A DNA stretch of 23,380 nucleotides. It comes from CAWUKT01 sp963923035. GTDB lineage: Bacteria > Bacteroidota > Bacteroidia > J057 > JADKCL01. The translations under genes and the position numbers were made by a program. The notes beneath the pieces are model-generated. The model was not told where the DNA came from and ran no database searches. It saw nothing but the letters and a program-made list of their open reading frames with translations. The DNA lies in contig CAWUKT010000101.1 of assembly GCA_963923035.1 (NCBI GenBank), positions 1 to 23,380 on the forward strand, in the 5' to 3' direction. Each line of letters begins with the position of its first letter. Positions within the stretch are counted from its first letter, which is position 1. Below are positions 15,410 through 22,884 of the stretch, in pieces.

Positions 15410-16102
15410 ATGAAAAAGACCATTTTATGGCCCCTCTGGGTGCCCATGATCCTTGTATGCCTGTTGGCTTGGGAGGCCTGTGGGGAAAGCAATAGTGAGA
15501 AAAGATTGCAAGCACCGGGTTCAAAAAACCACCAAAAAGAGGTTGTGGTTTTCAGTTACGACACCACTGGTCATATTTTCAATCAAACTGGCCCATGTCA
15601 ACCCCCTGACCAAGATTCCAATTGCTGCTACCCTCATTTCAATATCCCATTCTCCATTCGCCTTCCCAATGGATTAAGTTCCTATTCTTGTTCCCTTCCT
15701 CTTGATATGTGGTTTTCGTTACCCGGAAAGTCCATGGGCCAAAAAGGGGCGAAACCTCTCCGTGATAAGGCTTGCTCAGTCAAAAGCTCTCCTTCCTATG
15801 GGTTTCAATTTAAATTAGATCCCCCCAGCCCAGATCCTGGATTTAACCAGGGGGCACAAGGGTTCCTCTCCTTTGTTCCAGACACCAGTCGCAATATTTA
15901 CGGGAGTCTCTGTATCATCTTGGAAACCATGGATCCCTGCACGACCTTTCCAGCCATCACCATCAGACCTGAATCGCTTAGAATTTTGGATGACAAAGAA
16001 CAAGTCGTGGATAGCTTTTTCACAAAAGGAGACATTGTGAGAAAAGGAGCACCTTGTCCTTCAAAGGATTGTAGCCCTTTACTCTATGAAATTGCCCGAT
16101 AA
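15410..16102 (+). CDS. Cys-rich lipoprotein, paralogous family member A
   Basis: 230 residues. N-terminus MKKTILWPLWVPMILVCLLA, then WEAC, with Cys24 the probable lipidation site, although -3 is Trp, so the lipobox is weak. The mature protein has many Cys (63, 72, 73, 94, 122, 168, 177, 216, 221), suggesting disulfides in an exported protein. A distinctive block GSLCIILETMDP (165-176) recurs in the next gene (GGICIILETMDP), and the two proteins share length, signal and overall layout, so they are paralogues. GC content is about 40-43% in sampled lines versus about 60% for neighbours. The start has an AT-rich leader (ACTAAAATTTAAAACC) of the usual Bacteroidota type. No function is recognised. 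A strong terminator follows 6 bp after the stop. Confidence 0.85.
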   Translation: MKKTILWPLWVPMILVCLLAWEACGESNSEKRLQAPGSKNHQKEVVVFSYDTTGHIFNQTGPCQPPDQDSNCCYPHFNIPFSIRLPNGLSSYSCSLPLDMWFSLPGKSMGQKGAKPLRDKACSVKSSPSYGFQFKLDPPSPDPGFNQGAQGFLSFVPDTSRNIYGSLCIILETMDPCTTFPAITIRPESLRILDDKEQVVDSFFTKGDIVRKGAPCPSKDCSPLLYEIAR

Positions 16103-16108
16103 ACTCCC

Positions 16109-16134
16109 CGCCCGGCTCAGCCGGGCGCTTTTTT
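16109..16134 (+). terminator. Terminator of lipoprotein A
   Basis: CGCCCGGC (16109-16116) and GCCGGGCG (16120-16127) form an 8-bp GC stem with a TCA loop, followed by CTTTTTT. Confidence 0.93.
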
Positions 16135-16374
16135 CCCTTCCCTTTTCCGCACTCCCATTTCCCCATTCCCCCTCCCCACCTTAGAATCCCATCGCCCCGG
16201 CCATTTCTCCAAGCCCCAAAATCCCCCCATACAGCCCTCAGGCCTAGAGATTCGACATTTCCCTTTGGAAACCTCTTCCTCCCTCCACCTTAGAATCCCT
16301 CCATCTGGTCTTATTTTTTCTCCGCCCCGCTCCCCTAATTGCAAGCGTCGTTCAACCAACAAAATATTTGAACC
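16135..16374. other. Pyrimidine-rich spacer with 15-bp direct repeat
   Basis: The plus strand is mostly C and T. The word CCACCTTAGAATCCC occurs at 16176-16190 and again at 16285-16299, each followed by a CATC-containing segment. No gene is seen. TTATTTTTTC at about 16308 is a near-match to the -7 consensus and could be the promoter of the downstream lipoprotein. Confidence 0.6.
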
Positions 16375-17073
16375 ATGAAAACCTCTCAGCTCCCACTTCC
16401 CGGTGTGATCATCATTGCACTCCACTTCCTCCTACTATCCAGCTGCACGCCCGATGCCCCGTCTGACCAAGCCGAATCCTTGAAAATCCTCACTGGAGGA
16501 CCAGTGGCCGCCGTCACCGATACCCTCAACCCAATCATCTACGATCGGGACGGTTGTACCAATGCAGAACAGTCCTGCTACAATATCCGCTGCAACTTCC
16601 CGTTGCTCGTTTTGACCCAGAATCTATTCACTGAGACCTCCCCGTCATTGGCGCCAACATCCGTCGAGTTTGAGGTCCACTTTCGCAATTTACCCGGCGA
16701 AATACCCGAAAGCGGTACCATCCCCAGTAAGTCGACCTTTTGCCCTTTCGATGGAACGCCCCCGGGCCGCCTAAGACAAATCGACTTTGAGGGACCTGTT
16801 TTCTCCCCAACCCAAAGGGATTCCATTCCCAATTACAAGATTACCTACCAACTCCAATTCGATCAGCAAAAGGCCCCGACCGATTTAGGCGGCGGAATCT
16901 GCATCATACTGGAAACCATGGACCCGAAAATGTCAAGTCCTTCCTATGAGATCAAATTGAAACAACTGCTCATCGATTCAGAAGGTACCCTCATCTTCCA
17001 CCCACTCGAATGTACCCTGTTCCCGGTCGGCTGCTCGAGCTGTCCGGACTCTACCTGCTTTCTCCCCCAATAA
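16375..17073 (+). CDS. Cys-rich lipoprotein, paralogous family member B
   Basis: 232 residues. Signal segment VIIIALHFLLLSSC with a standard lipobox (LSSC, Cys24). Mature part with Cys at 61, 68, 73, 123, 176, 213, 220, 223 and 228, presumably disulfide-bonded. GGICIILETMDP (173-184) matches GSLCIILETMDP of the preceding lipoprotein. The region in front also aligns loosely (a Cys-x-x-x-Cys-Cys-like patch near residues 61-75), while the C-terminal tails differ (CTLFPVGCSSCPDSTC here). The two genes are tandem, same strand, 272 bp apart and separated by a terminator, so each is transcribed on its own. GC is nearer the window average than in member A, hence the pair has diverged in composition. 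The function is unknown. Confidence 0.85.
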   Translation: MKTSQLPLPGVIIIALHFLLLSSCTPDAPSDQAESLKILTGGPVAAVTDTLNPIIYDRDGCTNAEQSCYNIRCNFPLLVLTQNLFTETSPSLAPTSVEFEVHFRNLPGEIPESGTIPSKSTFCPFDGTPPGRLRQIDFEGPVFSPTQRDSIPNYKITYQLQFDQQKAPTDLGGGICIILETMDPKMSSPSYEIKLKQLLIDSEGTLIFHPLECTLFPVGCSSCPDSTCFLPQ

Positions 17074-17195
17074 TATCCCGCCAGCCTTCCCGCGCCAACA
17101 GCGCCTGCAATGTCTTATCTGACTGACCGATTGCCATAAGCCCTAGCCTCCGGCAAGCAAGCCCCTATTACCAACCTTCAAAATTTTATCATTCC

Positions 17196-17966
17196 ATGTT
17201 TAACCCACGCAACCAATGCGTCAAGGGACCAGGTGCCCTTTGCCGCAACCTCCCCCCCCTGTTCATCCTGTTGCTCCTGAGCGTACCCCGGAGCCTCTCC
17301 GCCCAAGCCCCCGCGATCCAATGGGTCGACTGCGACTCCTTCCGGGTCGGCTACCAATGGGACAATGCCTCCGATACGCTGACGGCATCCTCCAAGGTCG
17401 ACCTCAAATTGTACCTGGACACCGATGTAAGCTGTCTGGGGGTGACCTTTGACCTCGATTTCGGGAGTGGAATCGGCGCGGACCTGGATTTGCCGCAGAC
17501 GCTGCCCGCCACGTCCTTCCTCGGCAGTGCCAGCCAACTGACGGCCTCCTACCAGTCCGGCGAGGACCAATGGACGGTCCTCCGCAACGATACCTGTACC
17601 CAGCTCGGCAATGACAAGGTCCTGACCCTCCACCTCGAGGTCGGAAACGAGGACATCCTCCGCTCCTCAGCCGTCCAGGCACTCGGCGGGATCATCACCG
17701 TCGAAAACTTCGACCTGAAACGGGCCTGGCCCGAGACCGAAACGACTGTTCCTCTTCCCTATCCCAATCCCAGCCAGGGATGGATTCGGATGGCCCATGC
17801 TCAACCGCTGCCGTACCAGCTCTACCAAGCCGGGGGACGGTTGATCGACGCGGGGACGCTTCCCCCCGGCCAGGCGCTGGACCTCCGCCAGCTGCCCCCG
17901 GGCGTGTATTGGTGGACCGTGGAATTGGAGAGCGGTCCCCACACGTTCCGCATCATTCTCCAATAA
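17196..17966 (+). CDS. Small secreted protein with T9SS sorting domain, cohesin-like core
   Basis: 256 residues. A long N-terminal stretch with hydrophobic core LPPLFILLLLSVP and a likely signal cleavage after SLSA (around residue 36). Residues ~40-175 look like a beta-sandwich of the cohesin/cellulosome-anchoring type: KVDLKLYLDTDVSCLGVTFDLDFG (67-90), then SFLGSASQLTASYQSGEDQWTV, DKVLTLHLEVG and ILRSSAVQALGGIITVE, a pattern also seen in Bacteroidota 'cohesin domain' proteins; this is an inference from strand pattern. YPNPSQGW (189-196) starts the T9SS type-A sorting domain, ending GVYWWTVELESGPHTFRIILQ. It is a probable surface-exposed or released binding protein. Same strand as the two lipoproteins, 122 bp after the second; convergent with the 468-aa helical gene. 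Confidence 0.8.
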   Translation: MFNPRNQCVKGPGALCRNLPPLFILLLLSVPRSLSAQAPAIQWVDCDSFRVGYQWDNASDTLTASSKVDLKLYLDTDVSCLGVTFDLDFGSGIGADLDLPQTLPATSFLGSASQLTASYQSGEDQWTVLRNDTCTQLGNDKVLTLHLEVGNEDILRSSAVQALGGIITVENFDLKRAWPETETTVPLPYPNPSQGWIRMAHAQPLPYQLYQAGGRLIDAGTLPPGQALDLRQLPPGVYWWTVELESGPHTFRIILQ

Positions 17967-17988
17967 GCGTTTCCCGCTAGTTCTTTTT

Positions 17989-18010
17989 CGGGCGTGCTTC
18001 GGCATGCCCG
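17989..18010. terminator. UUCG-tetraloop hairpin between convergent genes
   Basis: CGGGCGTGC (17989-17997), loop TTCG, and GCATGCCCG (18002-18010), one G-T pair in the stem. It lies 22 bp after the cargo gene and 4 bp past the stop of the opposing gene. There is no long T run after it on either strand, so its termination strength is uncertain. Confidence 0.6.
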
Positions 18011-18014
18011 TCTG

Positions 18015-19421
18015 TCATGCATGCCGAGCCCGATCCAATTGCGCCAGAAACCATTCCTTTCCCGCATTCATTTCCGCCCCCGCAATCTCCTCCCTCAATT
18101 TTTCGTGCCGCTTCGAATGCAGGGCCGGCAGGGTCACGAGCTTTCGGAAAAAGGCCAGAAACAATTTGTAGTTTTCCAAACGACGGGCCGACAACTGCTG
18201 GTGGCGGCGGAGGAACAAGCGAAATGAATTGATCAGCGCGTCCATTCCCGTCACATTTCCCCGTCGGTAATAGATCCGAAGCAGATATGTCCGGGCGTCC
18301 AGACCCAAAAAAGGATCCTTGCACTCGCCCAGGGTTTCATTCATCTGCCGCTCCGCTTCCTCCCAGTCCTCCCGGTAAAAGGCCAACAGTCCCTCGCAGT
18401 ACTCCGGCAATCCCAGGGCCTGCAATTCGTCCAATTGCGGCCGGTGGCCCTCCATGAAAGATTCGACCCAATCGAAGAAGCCGAGTTGCAGGCCGCAAAT
18501 GACGAGGGTTTTGTAGTGCCAGGGGTTCAGGGCCTGGGGCTTTCCGAAGAGTTCGAGGGCCAGCATTTCGCGGTACAGGTGAAAGATTTCGGGGAGCAGT
18601 CCCCGCCAACCGGCATTGCGGAGGCGGACGCAGCGGTTGAGGGCGACCGTATAGAGGTGCTGGGCATCTTCCGGGGCCAGGCGGGGGCCCCATTGGGAGA
18701 GCAGGCCCTTGGCGTTCGAGTAGTGGGTCTCGTTTTCGGGCTCCTGGGCGACCCGGTAGAGGCGGTGGTACAATTGGACGAGGGGGTCGTCGGCCCACTG
18801 GCCAGCTTCCAATTTGGACTGGATTTCGTCCCACAAGACCAGGGGCGGCGGCTCCATTTCTTTGCCGTGCAAGCGGCGGTTTTCCCAGCGCGCCAGGCCC
18901 TGGTAGAGCATGCGGACAATGGCCGTGGCCTCGGTTTGCTGGATCCATTCATCTGCCTCCAATTCCCGCCGACCGCCCTGGGCCTGCTTGTATTCCACCT
19001 CTTCGCGTTCCATCCGAAGTGAAAATTCCCGGGCCTCCACCCCCAATTGGGTATTGCTGGGGGCGGCCATCTTCTGGACCATCTGGGGATAATAGTCGAA
19101 GAGGCCGAGCCGTCGCAGTCGGCGGGCAAGGTAAAGGGCGCGGTCGGCCGATGCGTCAAACTCCACCCGGGCCAGGAAATCGAGGAGCCGCTGCAACAAC
19201 AGGGAGCGGAGATTGCGGATTTGTTGGTCGGAAAATGTGCGGTCGGGGTACAGCAATTGGTAAATCTCTTGCTTGTCCGATTTCCCTGCGCGCACCAATT
19301 CGAAGAGGTGGGCGAGGACCTGCTCCCGCTGGCGGGTGGTGGCCCGGAGCTGTTGGGCAAAGGATTGGGCTTCGGCAGCCGGGAGGTTTTGGACGAGGTA
19401 AGTCAATTGAGAGCGGGACAT
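18015..19421 (-). CDS. Large all-helical protein, uncharacterised family (member 2)
   Basis: 468 residues, no signal or membrane segment. Begins MSRSQLTYLVQNLPAAEAQS. It is rich in Leu, Arg, Glu and Gln with repeating amphipathic helices, as expected for an alpha-solenoid. The same landmarks as in the 474-aa protein occur at the same positions: a LLDFLARVEF segment (~80-90), LLRIYY at 380-385, then FRLFLRRHQQLSARRLENY, and a final W(F/L)-containing helix. Overall identity is low but the spacing is fixed, so this is a true paralogue. Internal EMEPPPLVLWDEI is a distinctive Pro-rich linker. It is divergent from the 269-aa gene at 19683, just as member 1 is divergent from a lipoprotein gene. No function is assigned; a regulatory or scaffold role is inferred from fold type only. 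Confidence 0.9.
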   Translation of the reverse strand: MSRSQLTYLVQNLPAAEAQSFAQQLRATTRQREQVLAHLFELVRAGKSDKQEIYQLLYPDRTFSDQQIRNLRSLLLQRLLDFLARVEFDASADRALYLARRLRRLGLFDYYPQMVQKMAAPSNTQLGVEAREFSLRMEREEVEYKQAQGGRRELEADEWIQQTEATAIVRMLYQGLARWENRRLHGKEMEPPPLVLWDEIQSKLEAGQWADDPLVQLYHRLYRVAQEPENETHYSNAKGLLSQWGPRLAPEDAQHLYTVALNRCVRLRNAGWRGLLPEIFHLYREMLALELFGKPQALNPWHYKTLVICGLQLGFFDWVESFMEGHRPQLDELQALGLPEYCEGLLAFYREDWEEAERQMNETLGECKDPFLGLDARTYLLRIYYRRGNVTGMDALINSFRLFLRRHQQLSARRLENYKLFLAFFRKLVTLPALHSKRHEKLREEIAGAEMNAGKEWFLAQLDRARHA

Positions 19422-19682
19422 GGCAGAGTTGTTTTCAAGAAATTAACAATTTTCCGGCAAGTACAATTCATGATTGGGGTAAGGAAAAGAATTGAGGAAA
19501 AATGGGGCTTGGGAGAATGTCAGGGGAGAAAAGGGAAGGGGTACAGGGCAAAGAGAGCGGGAGAACATGGAAATGAAAGAGTGACAAATGGAAAAAAATG
19601 TACAGCTGGGTCCGGCCAAAGGGAGCTATCCTGAGGTATCGAAGTCGCTCAACTCTGTCACCATTAAATCATATTTCATATC
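19422..19682. other. Divergent spacer, purine-rich on the plus strand
   Basis: 261 bp between the divergent helical-protein and 269-aa genes. From about 19471 to 19600 the plus strand is almost pure A/G (GGGGAGAAAAGGGAAGGGG and similar), i.e. pyrimidine-rich on the strand of the helical gene. An open frame through it is a composition artefact. The last 30 bp before the 269-aa start are AT-rich. No exact -7 box was found. Confidence 0.55.
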
Positions 19683-20492
19683 ATGGGAAATTCCTATTCC
19701 AATTTGGGCAATTACGTGCGTAAGTTGCTCTCTGACGATGCCGCGCTGAAGGCATTTCTTGTCGATCCGATCGGGGAAGCGGAAGGCAAGAACGGACTGA
19801 CCAAAGCCGAGCGGGCCGTGTTGCGCCGGACCGTCTTCCACCTCAGCAACAATTCCAAGAACGGTTATTCATTGGAGCGGCACCTGGGCTCGTACCGCCG
19901 GTCACTGCGCCTGTTGCAGAATGTCCTGGACAATTATGGCTCGAAGGCGGTGATGGATCACATTTCGAATAGCCAGCCAAGTGATTCCGGGGCAACAGGT
20001 CTCTATGCCTACTCTGTGGTGGTCTATTCTCCCAATGTAAGTGGGGATACCAATTTCACCAACCAAACCAATGACGATGTAAATAGTATTGGAGGTCCCT
20101 ACGCAAATTCGAAATACACCTTCACTACTCTCGGCAGTGAAACCTCTACCATCGGGGCGGTGATGAATCAGCTTTCATCGCTCAATCTCCTGAGTTTCGA
20201 GACAGTTGATTTAAAAGATCCCCAAGGAAATACGCAGCCATATGTCTCTGAGATCACTATTGGGGGATATCAGCTGACTGCCGATCTATCTCAATACAAG
20301 CTCAGTGACGATTATATCTTTTGGTTCTACTCTGTCAATGGTGCCCCCAATGTTGATCACAACCCTGTCACCCAAGGCACCACCGGAGATGCAGGAGAGA
20401 GCTATCTGAATTATCCCGTTCAAGCCGGAGAGACCATCTATTGGCAGCTGATTGCGCCCGATAAAGCCTACGGCTTCCAACCCTGCACCTGA
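19683..20492 (+). CDS. Unknown protein: helical N-terminal module plus beta-rich C-terminal part
   Basis: 269 residues, no signal peptide. Residues ~1-85 form a charged helical module: LGNYVRKLLSDDAALKAFL, then DPIGEAEGKNGLTKAERAVLRRTV, then YRRSLRLLQNVLDN. The A-L-x-x-F-L-x-D-P ... G-L-T-x-x-E-R pattern is reminiscent of short helical domains of the LigA/Nif11-leader kind that are found on some peptide precursors, but I cannot confirm homology. From ~100 to the end the sequence is beta-rich and polar (YSVVVYSPN, ITIGGYQLTADLS, YIFWFYSVNGAPN, ETIYWQLIAPDKAYGFQPCT), with a single Cys next to the C-terminus. The two-part architecture suggests a recruitment or export module attached to a payload. 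It is divergent from the 468-aa helical gene. An alternative is an ordinary cytoplasmic or structural protein. Confidence 0.8.
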   Translation: MGNSYSNLGNYVRKLLSDDAALKAFLVDPIGEAEGKNGLTKAERAVLRRTVFHLSNNSKNGYSLERHLGSYRRSLRLLQNVLDNYGSKAVMDHISNSQPSDSGATGLYAYSVVVYSPNVSGDTNFTNQTNDDVNSIGGPYANSKYTFTTLGSETSTIGAVMNQLSSLNLLSFETVDLKDPQGNTQPYVSEITIGGYQLTADLSQYKLSDDYIFWFYSVNGAPNVDHNPVTQGTTGDAGESYLNYPVQAGETIYWQLIAPDKAYGFQPCT

Positions 20493-20521
20493 TCCGCCAA
20501 AAAACAAACGTAAAACGCTGA

Positions 20522-20555
20522 TCCACGTTGTGGACGTCTCCGGGGGCTTTTTTTT
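20522..20555 (+). terminator. Possible terminator after the 269-aa gene
   Basis: A short TCCAC-GTT-GTGGA hairpin (20522-20534) is followed 13 nt later by eight T (20548-20555). The hairpin does not touch the T run, so the terminator is weak or the true stem is different. Confidence 0.4.
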
Positions 20556-20780
20556 CGGTCGACTCCCCTTTCGGATCCACTGAAAAAATGTCCCTGGAGC
20601 GTCCCAGCTTTTATTACCCTTCAAAACCAATTGATCCTCTTCATTCACTGTCAACGCGCGGTCGTGATTTTATTCCGGAGCGGGTGACCCGCACCCGCCT
20701 CCAATCCCCGTAAAGTTCATTTTCCTTTTACCCAACTCCTTCACGATCCGATTCTTCTAGTAAAACCCATTTGCGAACTT
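20556..20780. other. Gene-free spacer, possible leader or small RNA
   Basis: Part of the 347-bp interval between the 269-aa gene and the last gene. GCGGGTGACCCGCACCCGC (20680-20698) contains small inverted repeats. No protein frame is convincing. If a promoter lies here, the transcript would end at the terminator at 20781-20814 or read through into the downstream gene. Confidence 0.45.
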
Positions 20781-20814
20781 GGCGGCAGTTCAACCGAACT
20801 GTCGCCCTTTTTTT
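20781..20814 (+). terminator. Strong intrinsic terminator 25 bp before a start codon
   Basis: GGCGGCAGTTC (20781-20791) pairs over 11 bp (one G-T) with GAACTGTCGCC (20796-20806), loop AACC, followed by C and seven T (20808-20814). Only 25 bp remain before the ATG at 20840. GAACT at 20775-20779 could pair with the same AGTTC (20787-20791) as an alternative, shorter hairpin. Confidence 0.9.
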
Positions 20815-20839
20815 ACGTACAAGGACCAAAACCGACGCC

Positions 20840-22825
20840 ATGAAGCTGCTGCGCACATTGTTTGTCCTCGGGGGTCTGCTTGCCCTCGCTTCGGGAGGGT
20901 ACGCCCAGGAAATTATCAAGGAGTTTGAGGTGAAGGTCCTCCCTTCTCAGAAGGGAGACTTGCTGGACGTCCGCCTGCAATTCGACCGCCGCATCCTGAA
21001 CCAATATCCTTCGGTAGAGATCAGGGCGGTGCTGCGGGACAGCACCGGCGCTCCCCTGCTCCGCATGCCCCGCAAGGCCGATCCTCAATTGCCCATCCAA
21101 TACTGGGACCAGGTCTTCCCCTTTAGCATTTACAATCCCCAGATCGACCCCGAGTATTCATTTGATTACCCCCTCGTTTCCATTGGTTTGCCCCCCGGCC
21201 TCCATTCCGTCCAACTCGATCTCAGTATTTTCCCACCCGATGGACCGGCGCTGGAAACCCGAAAGACTTCCCTGGACATAAATATCCCCGATACCCGATT
21301 TGTGCAGGTCCAGGTCCGTTCGGCAAAGGCCACAGACCTCCGCCCGGACGGCGAAACCTGGGACAACCGTGCCTTTTTGGGCGGCAAACATACCATCCGC
21401 CCCGATATCTATTGGGCGCTGGACATCAATTCTCAGCGGATGTATTACAGTCCCGAGTCGACCCACAAACTGGATTACGATCCGAAGGAGGACCGCCCTC
21501 CCTACGTCATGATGACGCCCGGCGAGACCTTGCGCTGGTCCATGTGGGACGACGATACCTTCAATGGCAATGACTTGCTGGGGGACATCGAATGGACAGA
21601 TTTTGAGTCGTTTCCCTTCACCTCCCAGCTCATTGACACAACTTTACCCGGCCTGAAGTTCCTCCGCCTCGAAACCCAATCCTACCGGCGCACCCTCGGC
21701 CAAATTCAGCTGGACAGCATCGGCACTGCCACCACCAGTGGCCCGAATTCGTACACGCCCCTTTTCATTTCCCATCAACTCTACAATGCCGGCCCCTTCG
21801 GCGTGCCCATTCAGATCCGCTTCCTCTATCCCGATGGCGCGACCAGTTACGGAGGAGGTCCCGTCGGCATGGAGCCCATCCGGGACTGGAAATATGTGGC
21901 CGATGCCGTCATGGTCACCAAGGCCAAGTCCGGCACGCAAGAGTTCCGGCAATATGGGCCGCCCTACCGCATTGCGCCGGATGGCCGCCGGCTCCCCTTG
22001 TTGATCGGACTGTTCTGTGCGCCCCGCTTCCAGCAGGCTTATTGGCTGGATACCCTGGCTCCGCCCCTGTCCACCGACGGCCCGATTCCACCGTCCCAGG
22101 TGAAATGGACCTTGACGACCGACCCACAAACGACGGCCGCCGAAGGTGTCTACCTGGAGCTTGGTTACCGGGTTCCGCCGGTCTGGAGTTTGGGGCCGAA
22201 GCAATGGACGATTGAGCCGTTGCTGGACATTTCGGTCAACGGGGCGGTGCTGGAAACGGCCACCTGTCCCCAGGACAGCCAGCGCGCGAACAATGGCTTC
22301 GCCGGCCACCTGCGGCAGGGCTACGGGTGCTATTATATCCCCTTTCACCGCCTGCCATTGACCGATGACCTGCGCATCCGGATTGTCACGGAGCTCGAAC
22401 GCACGCCTGACAGTTCCGGACTGACCATCTACCGGGGCGATACGGTCTTGAGGCCGGACCTGAGTGGGATTCCGGTCCGTACATTGGGGTTTCGGGACCT
22501 GAAGGTGAAGAAATCGGGCCTTCCCTCGGCCGAGGTGGTGGCCCGCTGGCAGGTGATCAAGGATGGGGATACGTTGGCGACGTCTGATTGGGTGGCGGTG
22601 CAGAAAGGAAAAGCGAAATGGGGGGCTGGTCAGAGGGCCCGCTTCCGGGTTCTCCCGCAGGAGGGCTTCAAGGTCGTCTGGTCGCTGAGGGGAAAGGACT
22701 CGGACTATGTGTACCGGGAGGTCAGCCATTATTTTGGTCCGGCCTCGGACCATGAATTGCCCGCGTCCGCGGGGAAGCTCACGCTCAAGGATTGGCCTGG
22801 TAAGCTGCGGGGGCGGGTAGAATAG
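20840..22825 (+). CDS. Large secreted protein of unknown function, possible C2-like domain
   Basis: 661 residues from MKLLRTLFVLGGLLALASGG. An in-frame ATG at 20771 would extend through the terminator stem and is rejected. Signal peptide to about residue 22 (GGYA, then QE). The mature protein is beta-rich. Residues ~155-300 include YWALDINSQRMYYS and a Trp/Asp cluster WSMWDDDTFNGNDLLGDIEW (233-252), which resembles the calcium-binding loop and strand of C2 domains (W-D-x-D-x-x-x-x-D-x-L-G); this is an inference. The remainder gives no recognisable motif. There is no YPNP-type T9SS domain at the C-terminus (ends KLTLKDWPGKLRGRVE) and no lipobox, so it is probably periplasmic or exported another way. 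The two Cys in the middle (CPQDSQRA ... YGCYY) may form a disulfide. The nearby terminator suggests its expression is controlled in the leader. Confidence 0.85.
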   Translation: MKLLRTLFVLGGLLALASGGYAQEIIKEFEVKVLPSQKGDLLDVRLQFDRRILNQYPSVEIRAVLRDSTGAPLLRMPRKADPQLPIQYWDQVFPFSIYNPQIDPEYSFDYPLVSIGLPPGLHSVQLDLSIFPPDGPALETRKTSLDINIPDTRFVQVQVRSAKATDLRPDGETWDNRAFLGGKHTIRPDIYWALDINSQRMYYSPESTHKLDYDPKEDRPPYVMMTPGETLRWSMWDDDTFNGNDLLGDIEWTDFESFPFTSQLIDTTLPGLKFLRLETQSYRRTLGQIQLDSIGTATTSGPNSYTPLFISHQLYNAGPFGVPIQIRFLYPDGATSYGGGPVGMEPIRDWKYVADAVMVTKAKSGTQEFRQYGPPYRIAPDGRRLPLLIGLFCAPRFQQAYWLDTLAPPLSTDGPIPPSQVKWTLTTDPQTTAAEGVYLELGYRVPPVWSLGPKQWTIEPLLDISVNGAVLETATCPQDSQRANNGFAGHLRQGYGCYYIPFHRLPLTDDLRIRIVTELERTPDSSGLTIYRGDTVLRPDLSGIPVRTLGFRDLKVKKSGLPSAEVVARWQVIKDGDTLATSDWVAVQKGKAKWGAGQRARFRVLPQEGFKVVWSLRGKDSDYVYREVSHYFGPASDHELPASAGKLTLKDWPGKLRGRVE

Positions 22826-22884
22826 CGGTCGGGGGGATTTGATTTGTTTGGACAGGGGAACATTGGGGGTGTTCGCTTGTCTTT
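22826..22884. other. G-rich spacer after the last gene
   Basis: Start of the 555-bp gene-free end of the window. GGTCGGGGGGATTTGATTTGTTTGG follows the stop codon; no classical terminator stem is seen before the palindromic repeats begin. Confidence 0.4.

Noticed and set aside
19471..19634. Charged plus-strand frame in the purine-rich spacer
   Set aside because: Lys/Gly/Arg-rich translation explained by the polypurine composition.
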